Origin: Lingula anatina
Lineage: Eukaryota; Brachiopoda; Lingulata; Lingulida; Lingulidae
DNA length: 64,000 nt
Assembly: GCF_001039355.2 (NCBI RefSeq)
Contig: NW_019775547.1
Coordinates: 391,726 to 455,725 of the forward strand
Direction: 5' to 3'
The notes under the pieces were generated by a model. The model made no database searches. It was given only the letters and a program-made list of their open reading frames with translations, and had not been told where the DNA came from. This document shows positions 22,351 through 34,188 of this stretch, in pieces (within the stretch, counting starts at the first letter, position 1; every line of letters begins with the position of its first letter). The translations under genes were made by a program, and so were the position numbers.

Positions 22351-25300
22351 TATGTCACAGTCTGGTTTGTCTGATGTGAAATAGCTGTTAGTGATGAATA
22401 TTAAACAAGATGTCAGTGATTGTAGATCATTTCTGATATATTAAAATATTAAATATGCTGGATGATATGGTGAACTTTGATAATTTTAAAACATGCTTTG
22501 AAAGATTAAGGTACATCTTTTGATTATTGCTTCTAGGTCCCATAGAATTTGAAGAGGCAGATCTGTCTAGTTTGCCACCCCCTGCCGCCTCACCAGACTT
22601 GTCAGAAAAACGGGAGAGTATAGAAAAACAGAGAAAAGAAGGTAAGTATGGTGTCCCAAGTTCTGATAAGTACTGTACTGAAGAAAAAATCAAAGGCACT
22701 GTCAGCAATAATTAATGAATTGTAGAAAACTGATTAGATTTATCAGATGTGAAGTACCATTAATACATAGCATCTTGTTTATCCCAATAGCTAAAAGATA
22801 ATAGTTTACATATAAATTCTATAGATATAGGTAAAAAGTATAGTTTGAATGTTGATAAGTGAATGCTTAGATCAAATTATAATCCCTAAATATCAACTAA
22901 GCTTTGTTGGTGTGTGAATTGCCTAATTTCCCCCACTGTTTGTAGTAATTGTTTTGTACTGTTTTTTCCTAGATGTTTTCATGCAGATCACAGATAACAT
23001 CACAGGTTATTTCTTTTCTTCCCCACTGGTCAAAGTTTGGACACCTAATTCCCACTTCATGTCTGATATCCTGAACATGTCAGCCTCTTGCTTCTCCCGC
23101 TTTATGCTTTATATTATTGATTTATTTATTATTTTTTTTAATCAATTATTGTATTTTTTTTTAATAACCTTTACACTTAATGTGGTGTTTTAGGAAAGTA
23201 ATTGTTTTTTATTTAGTTTTTGATTTTACATGTATACATCTTTTTTTATAAGAAAGGTGATAAAATGGAAATGGGGGGAAATGCAGGAGGTTGAAGTGTA
23301 AGGATCCAATTATTTAGATATAGCTTTCTGCATGGAATGGAGGGTAATACCAGAGAGCGGTGCTGAAATATTGCACATTTTCTGTCTTATTTTTTTATAT
23401 TCATTTTTGAATGCCTTTTGTTTAGAATGGTGCATTTATGTGTCCCATGTTCCAGTCATTATAATATATTATCTTTCCATAACTAAGGTGGTGATCTTCA
23501 CTAAAAGGTAACTTCCCTGCCCCTGCTTGTATCACCTGTAGGCAGTAACCCTGTACACAGGCCACTGATTTGTGGCGCTACCATTAAGGCATGTCTCCTG
23601 TTCCTTTCAGAAACTGCTAGCAACCTGGCAGACTCCAAAGAGCGTGGTTTGAGTAGGAGCCAAAAATTCCTACGGTTCTCACGAAGATGTATAACAATCC
23701 TTAACACATCTCTTTTTAACCCAGTAAAATTTACAAAGTGGGGAGCACATCATGAGTTTCAGCAAAATTATGTTGAATTTGTAGAGCAGAATTCTGCAGT
23801 GTTATGACATATGACTCAAGTTTTGGCACATTGAGACAGCCTCACATTCTTCTGAACCTCTTTCAGTTGTTGTCTCCCTTCATTGTATTTGATTGTTGTG
23901 CTGTATAGTTTCCCTGTCACAAACCATTTCATTCAGCCTTAGCACTCTCTTTGCATAAGGCAAATAACAAATGAGCTAATTAACACAGTTTGATTTAAAG
24001 CTCAGTTGTTTTCATTTATTTTTACTGGAAAAGAGTTTTTTGAAGGTCAATATATTGTCGTCATATGAGAACGACATTGTTTATGTTCCTAATACAGTAT
24101 TTACTTTATGTACTAAATCAAAATGGACTTTTACTAGACTACAGGGAGAGGGCATGCATGTTGGCAAGGATGTAGTTCTCAAGGCTTTTTCACTGTCTGC
24201 TTTTCCCGCTGGGACTGGCTTTATGTTCAGTTTCTTTTAATTCGTTTATTCAGTTTTTCTCAAAGATTTGTCAAACAATATAAAGTTAAGTTTAATTGCT
24301 TTCACAACATGCTTCTTGCATGTGGCACCAGCTGTTAAAATGAAATTGTGTAGAAATTAAAAAATATTTCAATTATTGCTGTGATTTTTGAACAAGTGAA
24401 CTTAAATCTTACATTGCTGTGGATTTTTTGTTTTTCTTTACTTGCTGCTTACTTCAATTATCAGATGCATCAGTCATTGAATGGATAGTTTCTAGATTTA
24501 AAAAAAATCAAACAAGACAAAACTGCTAATAAAATTGAATACAAGTATGTACAAATGGCATTCTCTATTTTACTCTCTCCGAAATGATGATATCTCAATT
24601 TACTCTACAGATATGTTTATTTGGTACAAGAAAGTCGGTTTGATCTTGTGAACTGCATATAACATTAGCCTCACCTATGCTGCCAGACCCTGCAGAAGTG
24701 GTAATTTACAGTGGCAATCTTGTGCCATATGCGGTAGTTTTACTTAACACAACATGATCCTCCTGGAATTTACTGACTGGGTTCATTTCAAGAAACTAAT
24801 GATTTCAGTACTTTTGTTTTTCAGCCACTGTAATGAAGATTCAGTCACTGATGCATTTGGTGTGGAGACTGGACATGTAGATTAGTTCTGTTTCATATGT
24901 AGTGTTTGTCTTTTTGCTGTTTTTTTACTCTAATTGTAATTGTATCTGTGTTATAGGGTTGTTTAACAAAAACAAAAAGGAAAAGACAAAGACTAAGAAG
25001 AAGAAAAAGAAAGGAAAGAAAGGAGAAGATTCAGAGTAAGTGAATTGTGAATAAATTATGATGGAATTTTGTAGAATGTGATATTAAATGGACAAGAGTA
25101 ATTTGCAATAATTTTCAAGTATCTCTTCACATGAGTATGAGATTTGGATAACAATGAATTTTCTCAACTTCTAGGGAACAGAATGAACAAAATGAACAAG
25201 GAGAAGATGCCGTGGTAAGTGTCTACTAATCAAAACAAAACAAACTCTAGATCTAATACAACCCTGGCTGTTTAACCCAAATGAATGTTCTGTAAAATTG

Positions 25301-28300
25301 AAATTATTTTGCCAAGCAAGTACTCGAAAGTATCATTTTACTTTAAGATGTAGTTACCTTGTTAACTTTTAGTTTTAATAAAAGAGTTGGTGCCACAGGT
25401 GTTATATCTTCTTTGCTATAGCATGCTCCTGAGGTGGATGAAGAGGGCTTCAGGATTAGGCCAGAGGAGGCACCTGCAACAGAAGACAAAGACGGTTGGT
25501 TTTCAAGCTCAGAATCGGAGTCAGATCATGAGGATGAAAAGCGTAAGATCAAAGTTGAGATCAGGCCTCTCGGCACAAAGGGTCCAGCAGCCACTGGCAC
25601 TGTGGAAGATATTAGAGCATCCATGGGGAATTTAAGGTTGTCCCCTACAGCTTCTGTAAGTAGAATCTCCATGTTAAATGACATTAAACTAACTTGACCA
25701 AATATGTTACTTTTTTTAGGCATATAATAATGGGTTTGAAATATTTTTACCTATCAGCAGTTTTCAAGCAACAGTTGTTAATGTGATAATAACATTGGTT
25801 TCAGTTGGCAGCTTTTTGCAAATACTAAAACAGGTAAAAAGTTATTGTTATTCCACCACATTACATTACAGAAGAGGCGGAGTGCAGCAATGGAAAATGG
25901 AATGAAACGATCACAGTCAGTCTCAGAAACTATGCAGTAAGTAAAAGCTGTTGAATATGATTAGTACTGCAAAGTTAAGTAAATGATAGATGTTGTAAAT
26001 GTCTGGAATGTATAGGCACATGTTTGGGAACATGCTGTGCAACAAATGGATGTTAAATGTAAAATTCCAGGTTTACCCTAAACAAAAACAAAACAATGAT
26101 TTACAAGATTAAAGAAAAACTTGGTAATTTGTTTTGCTACTGTAACAGTACATCAGACCCACATATCCTCATCATGTTTTTATTTTCAGTGTGAAGAAAC
26201 AAACCAACAGTGTAGTGGATCTGTTAGACATAGACTTTAACCCCTCGTCAAGTGCATCAACACCTACTGGTGGCAACTACAGCTCATTTCCCTCACCTTT
26301 ATTACCAGGCAGCACCACAGGGGAGAGCTCAGCATCTACCACTCCTGTCACGGCTACAGGTACACCCAAGTTTTAATGCCAGTTTTGATTAATAGGCATG
26401 TTCATCTCCTTGTTTGTTTTCAGTTGAATGAGACTGTTTCAAAATGTCTATAGATCTTAACTGACATATTACTAAACAGAATAGATAGCACTTTTAACAT
26501 CAATTTGACTATTGTTATTCAGTGGATGAAAACTGGTGACAAGAAGCTAGGGATAATAAGCATTTTCATCCTATTGATTATCATAAAAAATTTGTATCAC
26601 ATTGACCCTTTGCTGTATGACTCTTATTAATCTCGGTTCTTTAGGAGAGGCCTTCGGACCAGCAAGCTCAGAGAGCTCTCCAGCTTTATCAACAAGGCCA
26701 AGGTCCAACACACCATCAGGCAGCTTGGATGGTACATCAGTGATACCTGGCCCACCAACAGGAAGGCCAAGGTCCAACACCCCATCAGGCAGCCTAGATG
26801 GCACCACGGCAATCCCAGGCCCACCTCCAAGGCCCAGGCCAAATACTCCATCGGGCAGTTTAGATGGGGCACCTGCCTTGCCGGGTCCGCCTGCACCAAG
26901 ACCAGTACCTAGAACTAAGCCAGGAGCTCCTCAGGTGAGGAGTTTTGTTTTTATAAAAGCCTTTGTCATAAATATTTTGTTTGAATGTTTAATTGGAAAA
27001 CAAAGGCTGTGATTTTTTTAAGAAGTTTGCACCCTTATGTTATTTTGTTATTTTTTTCTTAGTTTGCTATTTAATTCATACTCTTCACTTTGGAGAGTCT
27101 TTTAGACATTTTGTGTCTGGCTTGGTGACTTGATATGTGTAATTCATATTCATCATTATGTCATAAAATGTTTAATGTACATATCTTAAAATATATAATA
27201 TGTGAGATAGGAAGGTAAACAATATATTTCCTATGGCCTCTAGGTTTCTAACAGACCATCTGGGATGATAAGTCCAGCATTTGGCAGGATAGACAGCCAG
27301 GGTAGTTTGTCTTCAGCCACTTTCAACACCACGTCAGCCCCAGTGGGAGCCTCCAGGGGGCCAAGTCCTCTCACCATTGGGCTCTCAGACACCATTCCAT
27401 TAGCTATAGCTTTTACAGAAACTGTCAATGCATATTTTAAAGGCTCAGATGAATCACGGCAAGTTTCTCTCTCTTTCTCTCTCAGTGCTCAACATTTAAG
27501 GAATATCTCTTTTTTTTTTCCTCATTGCAGATAAAGGTAAAATACGTGGCATTGGCAAGTGACACACTTTCTCAGATGTGAAATTTGATAGTATAATTTA
27601 ATTTGGCCTTCTGTCTTTCTGGATTCAGGTGCTTAGTGAAGATAACAGGAGACCTCATGATGTCTTTCCCTGCTGGTATTGTGAAAGCCATCATGGATAA
27701 CCCTGCCCCAGCAGTTTTGTCATTTAGAATAAAAAATATCCACCAACTAGAACAAGTCATATCAAATAAGCAACTAGTGACAGAGTAAGTGTTGACTTAC
27801 ATATGATAAAACATTGACTATTTTTTTCTAAACAACCTTAAGGGGTTTGATATGGTTGGATACATACATCTTACCTTTATGGGTGATCGTTTTACATTTA
27901 AGGAAAAGAGATTTTTATGTAATAAAATTTATTTATTTTTGTTTACCATTCCTTTTCCAGAACATATTGAAAAGTTCTTATATATATATTTAGATATATT
28001 TATTTTATGTATCATTTATTTTTCTTTTTGGTAAATTTTTGCAGGGAACCCACAGACAACATATCACGGAGTTCATTGTATTCTTTCAATATGTCTGCAC
28101 TGGCAGAACATCTGAAAATGCAATCAGAGACAAACAAATCAGCCTCCTATTTCAACATTGATATCCTTAAATATCAGGTGAGACATCTTTCATAAAAGTA
28201 TACTTTAAAACATAAATGTAGGGGAAAATGTAACTATCTTTGTAATAGTTGCACAGTTATTTCATTTGTTGTAGGTTCTAATATTTGGCACATGTGTTAA

Positions 28301-29315
28301 CTGCAGATTGTATTTTGTATGAGTGAGACTGTTTGCAATAGAATAAAAGAATTATAAAAACATTTTAGATACCCAGATATTCTTAATTATTGTTAACCAG
28401 GTGAGAACCTTACCTGGTGTGCAGAGCACCCCTCTTCAGATAGTCACCTACTGGAAGTGTGAGCCATCGTCTACAGATCTCCGTGTAGACTACAGGTACA
28501 ATGGTGCTGCTATGAGCAAGCCATCTCCTTTGACAGGAGTGTCAGTGGCTGTGCCAGTAGATGGAGATGTGCAGTTAATGCAGTCTATTCCTCCTGGGAC
28601 TTGGTAAGTCATCACATTAAACTTTTTGAGACAGCTAGATTTTTGTAAGTGTATTCGCTTTTCTTTTGTTTTATCAGTGAATGTGCATGTCCAAGGTTAG
28701 ATTAAAGGAAGTATGCTATGATGTTATTTCTGTATTTTTTAATTTTTTATTTATTTGTTTTAATTTTTGCTAATGGACAGTGACCTTATGTCTTAAAATT
28801 AAAATTTGAAACTGCTGACAAGATGATCATTAGTAATCTCCCTGTTGCTCAATTTCAGGTCACAGGAACACAAACGTGCCATGTGGAAACTGAATGAAAT
28901 CTCTGATATGGGGGAGGATGGAGGGACGGGGAATCTAAGGGCTAAATTTGAACTTGCCGATGGACCAAGTTCACCAGGTGCAGTGGCTGTGCAGTTCTCC
29001 TGTGAAAATACCACTATATCAGGAATTGACTTTGAACTAAGTGGAACAGGATACAGGTTATCTTTGTCCAAAAAGCGATTTTCATCAGGTATATTTTTTT
29101 TTACAGAAAATGCAGTTAATATATATTCAATCTTGGTTAAAATTTAAAACACATTAATTCTAGTTCAACTTTTTGAAATGATTGTCAATACAGTACAATA
29201 TGTTATACTCTTACCTATATTTCAGGAATTTATAAAAGATGCCTAAATAATATGTACATTTTCTTTTTTAGGTAAATATTTAGCAGAGACTGATTCTGAG
29301 GTTAGATATGTATAA
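12829..29315 (+). CDS. FCHO2: FCHO1/2-type muniscin (F-BAR plus mu-homology domain)
   Basis: Twenty-three coding exons: 12829-12855, 17150-17241, 18734-18808, 19631-19772, 20077-20148, 20583-20663, 20844-20868, 21038-21117, 21348-21446, 21601-21697, 22537-22641, 24957-25035, 25175-25214, 25422-25655, 25872-25936, 26190-26359, 26645-26934, 27244-27458, 27629-27784, 28045-28177, 28401-28603, 28859-29088, 29272-29315; 2754 nt, 917 aa, frame kept throughout. Residues ~1-270 are the F-BAR membrane-bending domain ([24 protein letters not shown]). A Lys-rich stretch follows, then an acidic [11 protein letters not shown] segment, a Ser/Pro linker with VVDLLDIDF, and a mu-homology domain from ~636 ([37 protein letters not shown]). 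The family starts and shapes clathrin-coated pits at the plasma membrane and binds AP-2, Eps15 and intersectin. The intron after 27458 starts with GC (GCAAGT). Most invertebrates have one FCHO gene, so the 1-versus-2 label is nominal. Confidence 0.95.
13804..14192. mobile_element. Dispersed element with CCTCCGCCAAGG-type inverted ends
   Basis: The left end ACCTCCGCCAAGG and right end CCTTGGCAGAGGT are inverted repeats. The interior, read on the minus strand, contains CAAACAAACAGG-type and GTTATGTTGATGACAAAAG strings that I recall from a repeat widespread in aquatic animals. No coding capacity. It sits in FCHO intron 1. Superfamily not assigned. Confidence 0.55.
14440..14635. repeat. Imperfect inverted repeat around TTTAGATCGATCTA
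   Basis: TTTAGATCGACCTAACTCCC near 14466-14485 is mirrored imperfectly by ACTCCCCACAGGGATAGATC and TCTAAA up to about 14626; TAGATCGATCTA is also locally palindromic and doubled on the left. It could be a ~190-bp foldback MITE in FCHO intron 1, but boundaries and target duplication are unclear. Confidence 0.35.
15448..15993. mobile_element. Palindromic MITE with TAA target duplication (copy 2 of 2)
   Basis: 546 bp flanked by TAA (15445-15447 and 15994-15996), ends GAGCGCATTCTCAACG and CGTTGAGAATGCGCTC. It is a close relative of 2942-3498, with the same arms and centre, and lies in FCHO intron 1. The minus-strand ORF of the centre is interrupted here by a stop after 17 codons ([17 protein letters not shown]). 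The right arm lacks a short segment present in copy 1. The 86-aa frame 15668-15928 across it is a by-product. Confidence 0.85.
16328..16381. repeat. Long poly-T tract
   Basis: About 53 T (interrupted only by TAT at the left edge) in FCHO intron 1. It may be the tail of a minus-strand retroposon, but I cannot identify a body. Shorter T tracts lie at 19809-19832 and 47038-47058. Confidence 0.85.
19132..19474. mobile_element. TTAA-type MITE copy in FCHO intron 3
   Basis: TTAA at 19132-19135 followed by a degraded left end (AACATAACAATTGTTCATTTT), the shared interior (TTTTGGCCAAAAAATGAA), and the right end GAAGAGTTTTTATCCCTTAA at 19455-19474. Same orientation as 11143-11482, more diverged, with a (TA)n expansion near 19435. 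Confidence 0.7.
20399..20480. repeat. (TG)n(TA)n microsatellite
   Basis: A GT run passing directly into about 33 TA units within an FCHO intron. Confidence 0.95.
23611..23688 (+). CDS. Candidate cassette exon of FCHO (78 nt)
   Basis: In the 2.3-kb intron between FCHO exons 22537-22641 and 24957-25035, acceptor TTCCTTTCAG is followed by 78 nt that are open in the required phase and end at GAAGAT|gtataa. Insertion would add 26 residues ([20 protein letters not shown] and a basic tail) just before the Lys-rich stretch and would keep frame. This is a prediction from phase, acceptor quality and composition; no homologous exon is recalled. Confidence 0.4.
26694..26902 (+). repeat. Tandem repeat coding Pro-rich units inside FCHO exon 17
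   Basis: Three successive ~22-24-residue units in the FCHO linker: [40 protein letters not shown] and [20 protein letters not shown]. The core NTPSGSLDG is invariant. The nucleotide copies differ at many third positions (CCATCAGGC, CCATCGGGC), so the repeats are old and kept at the protein level. Confidence 0.85.
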
Positions 29316-32300
29316 AACCAACACCATTGTGCACAAGAAACAGATTTTTTTACTCCTTGCTTATGTAGGAAAAAATTCAGCAATCTTTCATATCTAGTCA
29401 GGGAAACAGGCGCCAAATTTCTTTTTGGAAGCAAGCAAAAGAACAGTACTATACCAAAGATTGAAATTTTTGGTGCAATTTCAAGAGAAAGCCCTGGGAT
29501 ACTGCATTACATTTGAATTAGATGCATGACACAGATGAATGAGAGAGCAGCATATAATAGAATTTATGTCAGAATATATTTAGTTTTAAGGGCCTTCATG
29601 TATTCATTAAATCATTATTTTTAGTCCATCATTATCATTTCATATCTCACAAACTCCCAACTTAGATATTATGTGGAAAAAAATGACACCTAGACATTTA
29701 AACCCTTTTAATATAGAATTTAAAGAATTTAATATTTTCAGTCTCTGTTTATAGTAAGAAGTTATAAAAAAACTATTTATGCCACTTTTGATTTCTAATT
29801 GTGTAAATTGATGAGGAGCTTGAAGAAAAGGCCAGGTTGAAGTTGCCCCAAACACTACTGGTTTGGGTTCACATTGGGATTTAAAATTTTAGCCAAATGC
29901 TTGATATACTTGTTTTTGCAAAGGAAGTTATTTTCATCAAATTTATTATTGATTGAATTAAAAAGTACCTGATGTGGCCCCAGTGATTAGTTCATGTTTT
30001 TATTTAACATTCCATTGTAAAAAAACAACAGGTTTGATTGATATGTAGGATGTGATTGCTCATTGACATATATTTAATGTGTTTGGGTCAATGAAAAGTA
30101 CCTTTGCCAAATTATAGAAGTTCTGCTCATTGAGTTTTTTGGATTTGTTAGAATTTTGTGTTTTATCTGTTCTATCAACTTTTGTCCCGTAACGTTTGTG
30201 TATTCATGTTGATTTCAAACAGCAATTCCTTGGTGCTTAGAAACGTCCATGGGCATACTGTTACTGATGGTTTGTCTTCAGCTTATCAGACCAGAAAGAT
30301 GAAAAAATCCTTTACTTTTGGATGTTTTGTGTGTCCTTGGCAGGTCATATATATATATTTTTTTTTTCAATGAAGCATTGATTTGTATCATATCCTTAAA
30401 GGGATAATAACTCTTCGTATGAGACCTATATTTCACGATAAAAACCTTGTGAATAACTCATAGAAATATAATATATTCTGTTTTACCACAAACACAGCAG
30501 TTATAGCTTTTATTCTGATATTTGAACTTGTCTTTAGACCACGTGACCTCCATTGATGTCTATACTCTGTTAAAATCTCTTAAGAGATTTTAACAAAAAA
30601 ACAAACTTTTTAGAAAAAAACCAGGGACTAACTTTGAATGTAAAAATGGATTCAATAAGCATTGGTAAGTATGGAAAAATTGTTGTTTACTCCAGGAAAA
30701 TTCATTTTTTGGCCGAAACGAAGAGTTATTATTGCTTTTAGTTAATTACTTGGAGTGTTTCTCTCTGTAGTTTTGCAAGCATATTTAAGTGAATACTATC
30801 AACAAGTAAGGACATGGATCACAGTGTTGCCTTGTTTATTATCTAAGAAACCTAGTTCACTGAAACAAACCTTGCTTACTTAAATAAACTTCATATGTTG
30901 GGGAAAATCATAAGGAGAGTGCTTTTGATGTTCTAATCCGGCCAAGCAGTTTGAACATGCTCTTTCTGTTAAAAATCTTATAGGAAATGCTAGATATCTG
31001 AAACAATAGAGATCTAATCAATGTTTGATAATAACTGTATGTTTTAAATGTGTTCACTGATAGCATTCTCCTTGGCAACATTACTTTATCCTGTTGGACT
31101 TCCCCTAAATACGAGTCATATTTGGCCTAACTAAAAGCCAGAAAGAATTACATGTTTATATTTGTTTTATTTAGTAGCTTTTCTTTTTTAAGTGCTTGAA
31201 AGTTTAGATATGGAAACTTGAATATCAGATAAAGCAAATATGTGCAATAATGCGACAAATACACAGGCAGTAATTATTTTTTGCTTGGATTCTTTTATTT
31301 CTGTGAAAGTGTTTATAAGCCAATGGTTGAGATTCTCCAACTTGACATTGTTAATTGTTGTAGGTCATTTGTCAAATTTGCTTGTAGAATTTGATACAAG
31401 AGTAGATATAAATGTAGCATCTCGTTGCTTTTGTACAAAGCATGTTGATTCATAGAGGTATTTCCCATATTTGTGGACATCATAGACTGGTCTCTGATTC
31501 ACCGTATTGTAAACTGTATAATAACCATTCAGTCAATTATGGTTGTCATGAAAATGCCTACATTCACCACTGCTAATATAATAATAGCCAATTATATTTG
31601 TATTTTGGAGAGACCTAGGTTTTTGTAAGCATCTTTTTAATATTCCCGTACAGATTTGTGCAGCTTGATAATGGGTAGGATATTGACAATCCACATTTTG
31701 AATTTATGCTGTAAAGTTATTGTTTTACATCTGGCCTTTAATGGGAACTCCATTGATGCAGTGTATGAACAATTATGTAATGCTGAAACCGAATATGATT
31801 TTCAGTGGAAATATTTTTATTCGAAATAAACAATACAATTTGCATCGTGTACAGCAAAATAAAATCAATATAAACATCAAGTTTGTCTTGTGTATTTACA
31901 CATTTCTAAACATACCAGTACTGGTCACAATCAACCCATACCAAATGTAGACTTCACGACAAGCAAAATTGTAATTTGTCAAATTCTTCTTTATTCCTGG
32001 CTAATCTGCAGCATGCCTTCTTAGATGTTGAGTAAACTCTTTTACTTGATAAAATTCCAGTCACTGAAATAAGGATGCAAAAAGTTATCCAAGTTATGAC
32101 TCAAACAATCAAAAAGCCAAGTTTTGTCACTGTATTTGTACTTATACTACAAGGGTATTGTATCGGAATATCAGTCGTAAGTGGCCGATGCCAACTGCTG
32201 CCATTGCCCATAACTACTGCTCCAACAGAGATCGCCTCCGATATTTTAAACCCATCAGCGGATTGCAAAGCATAAAAAAGAAGCCACATTGCGCAGTCCA

Positions 32301-32640
32301 TGTTCAATATTTAGATATAGGTCGCTTCACATTGGAAGCCATACATTTAATGCAATCAATGTAGAACGTCACCACTACTAATCAGCGCATTAAATCCCAA
32401 GTATTAGCGTTTTAAATGTGTGCGCCAATCCCTTGGACATGTGACCAAAAAGTAGGTAAGAAATTGATGAATTAATGCGACATACAAAATAGTGCTCTTA
32501 TTGTTACAATTAGAATATATTAAAGGCTTTGATAAACAATTTCACTTGTATGAAAAATAACCGGACACTTGTTCTGTTGTTTTATGTAGTATTTCAGCCA
32601 TTTCAATGAAAAATGTACCGTGGCATTTCTAGCGCGCAAT
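29316..32640. other. FCHO 3' untranslated/downstream region and intergenic DNA
   Basis: AT-rich DNA after the FCHO stop, with no supported coding sequence. The 3' UTR probably runs on for some distance, but I could not choose a polyadenylation site with confidence. Small frames at 30158-30373, 31240-31455, 31720-31950 and around 32075-32364 lack family resemblance or splice context. One MITE lies inside (30396-30741). Confidence 0.6.
30396..30741. mobile_element. TTAA-type MITE copy, inverted
   Basis: TTAAAGGGATAATAACTCTT at 30396-30415, then the family's interior in reverse order relative to 11143-11482 (CCAGGGACTAACTTTGAATG at about 30624-30643, CATTTTTTGGCCG near 30703-30715), ending AACGAAGAGTTATTATTGC. 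The left end is intact and the right end diverged. Confidence 0.75.
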
Positions 32641-32774
32641 AATATTGTTTATCAACAAGCACCTGTGGACTACATTCGACATGGCGGCCACTAGAAGGAA
32701 GATGGCAAATTTTTTACAAATATTTGTTTCGACTGTCTTTAATAATATTTAATCGCAATCGGATGTCTTGCAGG
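32641..32774 (+). promoter_or_regulatory. Probable promoter and 5' UTR exon of the large zinc-finger gene
   Basis: A CpG-containing stretch with ATGGCGGCC (32680 region) and AAGATGGC (32699-32706), the latter like the YY1 element often found at animal transcription starts. It ends in TTGCAG|gtaagaac at 32774/32775, a good donor. I infer a non-coding first exon spliced to acceptor 34176/34177, just upstream of the start codon. The 1.4-kb intron between holds one MITE. Confidence 0.45.
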
Positions 32775-33819
32775 TAAGAACACGTCTTGAATTGCTAAGA
32801 TAAGTATGAAATATTCAGATACATCACTTTTACGGGATAAGTATTATGACCTATTTCGCATTAAAATGACAATCTGACAAGATAGAAGATGAAAATCGAA
32901 TTAGTGCGAATGCATTGCCCGGTATATCTTTCTGCAGAGTTTCTTGTTCTCCCCTCACAGTAGACATTCACTCAGTAGGTTCCGTTATGTCACAAGATCG
33001 GCAATATGCGAGCTATTTGACCATTATATTTGGTTTTACTGTCCAGGGGGGCATGTGAGTTTTTACTTTTAGTGACTGAAACTAATTGTGTCCAAACTTG
33101 TTGTGAACATGTTATCTATGTGAAGGTCACCATAGATAACTGTGTCGAGTTCTTCACTTTGAGTTATGTCCTATGGTTCTTTTGAGCTTCATTGTCATTA
33201 TTTCATGCATAGATACAACTTTTGAATAAGAAGTAAAAAGACCCACTGTAGGGTGCACAAGTTAAATCATTATGATAATATGCTTCATTACCAAAGTATG
33301 GGTGATTGTGTGCACCTAGTGATTATTATGTGATAAGAAAGCATTGCATTCATAACATCATGGAATATCATCATTATGTGTTTGTAATTTCAACGTGGTA
33401 GAGATGTAATTTTTTTTTGTTATAGGTCAAAAAGTTATAACTATATGAATTTAAACACTTACATAGCTAGTTTGCATAATAAGTGGTATAAGCATGTGAT
33501 TGTTTGCTATAGATAAACAAATAAAATAGTATTTAATATTTACAGAAAGCAGAAAAAAGTTTTAATTGTTTTGTTTTTCATCAGTTCTTAAAAACATTTT
33601 ACACAACTTAAACTTTTTTGGTTACACAATATTGAATAAATTGGCCTTTGTATCATAAAGTAGCAATGACCAGAAGTTGATAGGTAATTTATGTTGGGAA
33701 TGTGGGATAGTTATATTAATTAAATGTTATTTGAAATAACATCAATTATGAAAAAAAAACAACAAAAAGATCAAAGGTGATTTTTACAAAACTTCAGTTG
33801 GGATGAGTTATTTCTATGA

Positions 33820-34059
33820 TTAAAAGGATAGTAACTCTTAGTTTTGGCCAAAAAAATTAATTTTCCTGGAGTAAACTCTTAAGAGATTATAACAGAGTAT
33901 AGCCATCAATGGAGGTCTAAAGACAAGCTCAGATATCAGAATAATAGCTATAACTGCTGTTTTTGTGGTACAACAGAATATATTATATTTCTATGAGTTG
34001 TTCACAATGTTTTTTATTGTGAGATATAGATCTCATATGAAGAGTTATTATCCCTTTAA
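33820..34059. mobile_element. TTAA-type MITE copy with internal deletion
   Basis: TTAAAAGGATAGTAACTCTT at the left and GAAGAGTTATTATCCCTTTAA at the right (TTAA 34056-34059). About 100 bp of the usual interior are missing after GGAGTAAACTCTTAAGAG. It lies about 120 bp upstream of the zinc-finger gene's coding exon, in its intron. Confidence 0.75.
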
Positions 34060-34188
34060 TGATTTTTTGAGGAATTAATGTTTGAGTTCAAAACTCCCCA
34101 AAAACTTCAAGAATGTTTAGTCAACATATCTTGATTTGATATCAGTTGCTTAAATCATTGACCATTTTCTTTTCAGTTTTGATGCCAA

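Noticed and set aside
22973-23005. Possible 33-nt FCHO cassette exon after TTTTCCTAG
   Set aside because: Phase fits, but the coded peptide ([11 protein letters not shown]) has no resemblance and the size is small enough for chance.
26627-26899. 90-aa minus-strand ORF
   Set aside because: Reverse shadow of the FCHO Pro/Ser repeat.
27531-27536. Possible 6-nt micro-exon ATAAAG between CAG and GTAA in FCHO
   Set aside because: Inserted after the phase-2 end of exon 27244-27458 it creates a TAA stop at once. The direct join to 27629 matches the family.
32075-32364. Overlapping small ORFs on both strands near 32.1-32.4 kb
   Set aside because: No family resemblance and no credible splice partners; upstream of the zinc-finger gene's promoter.
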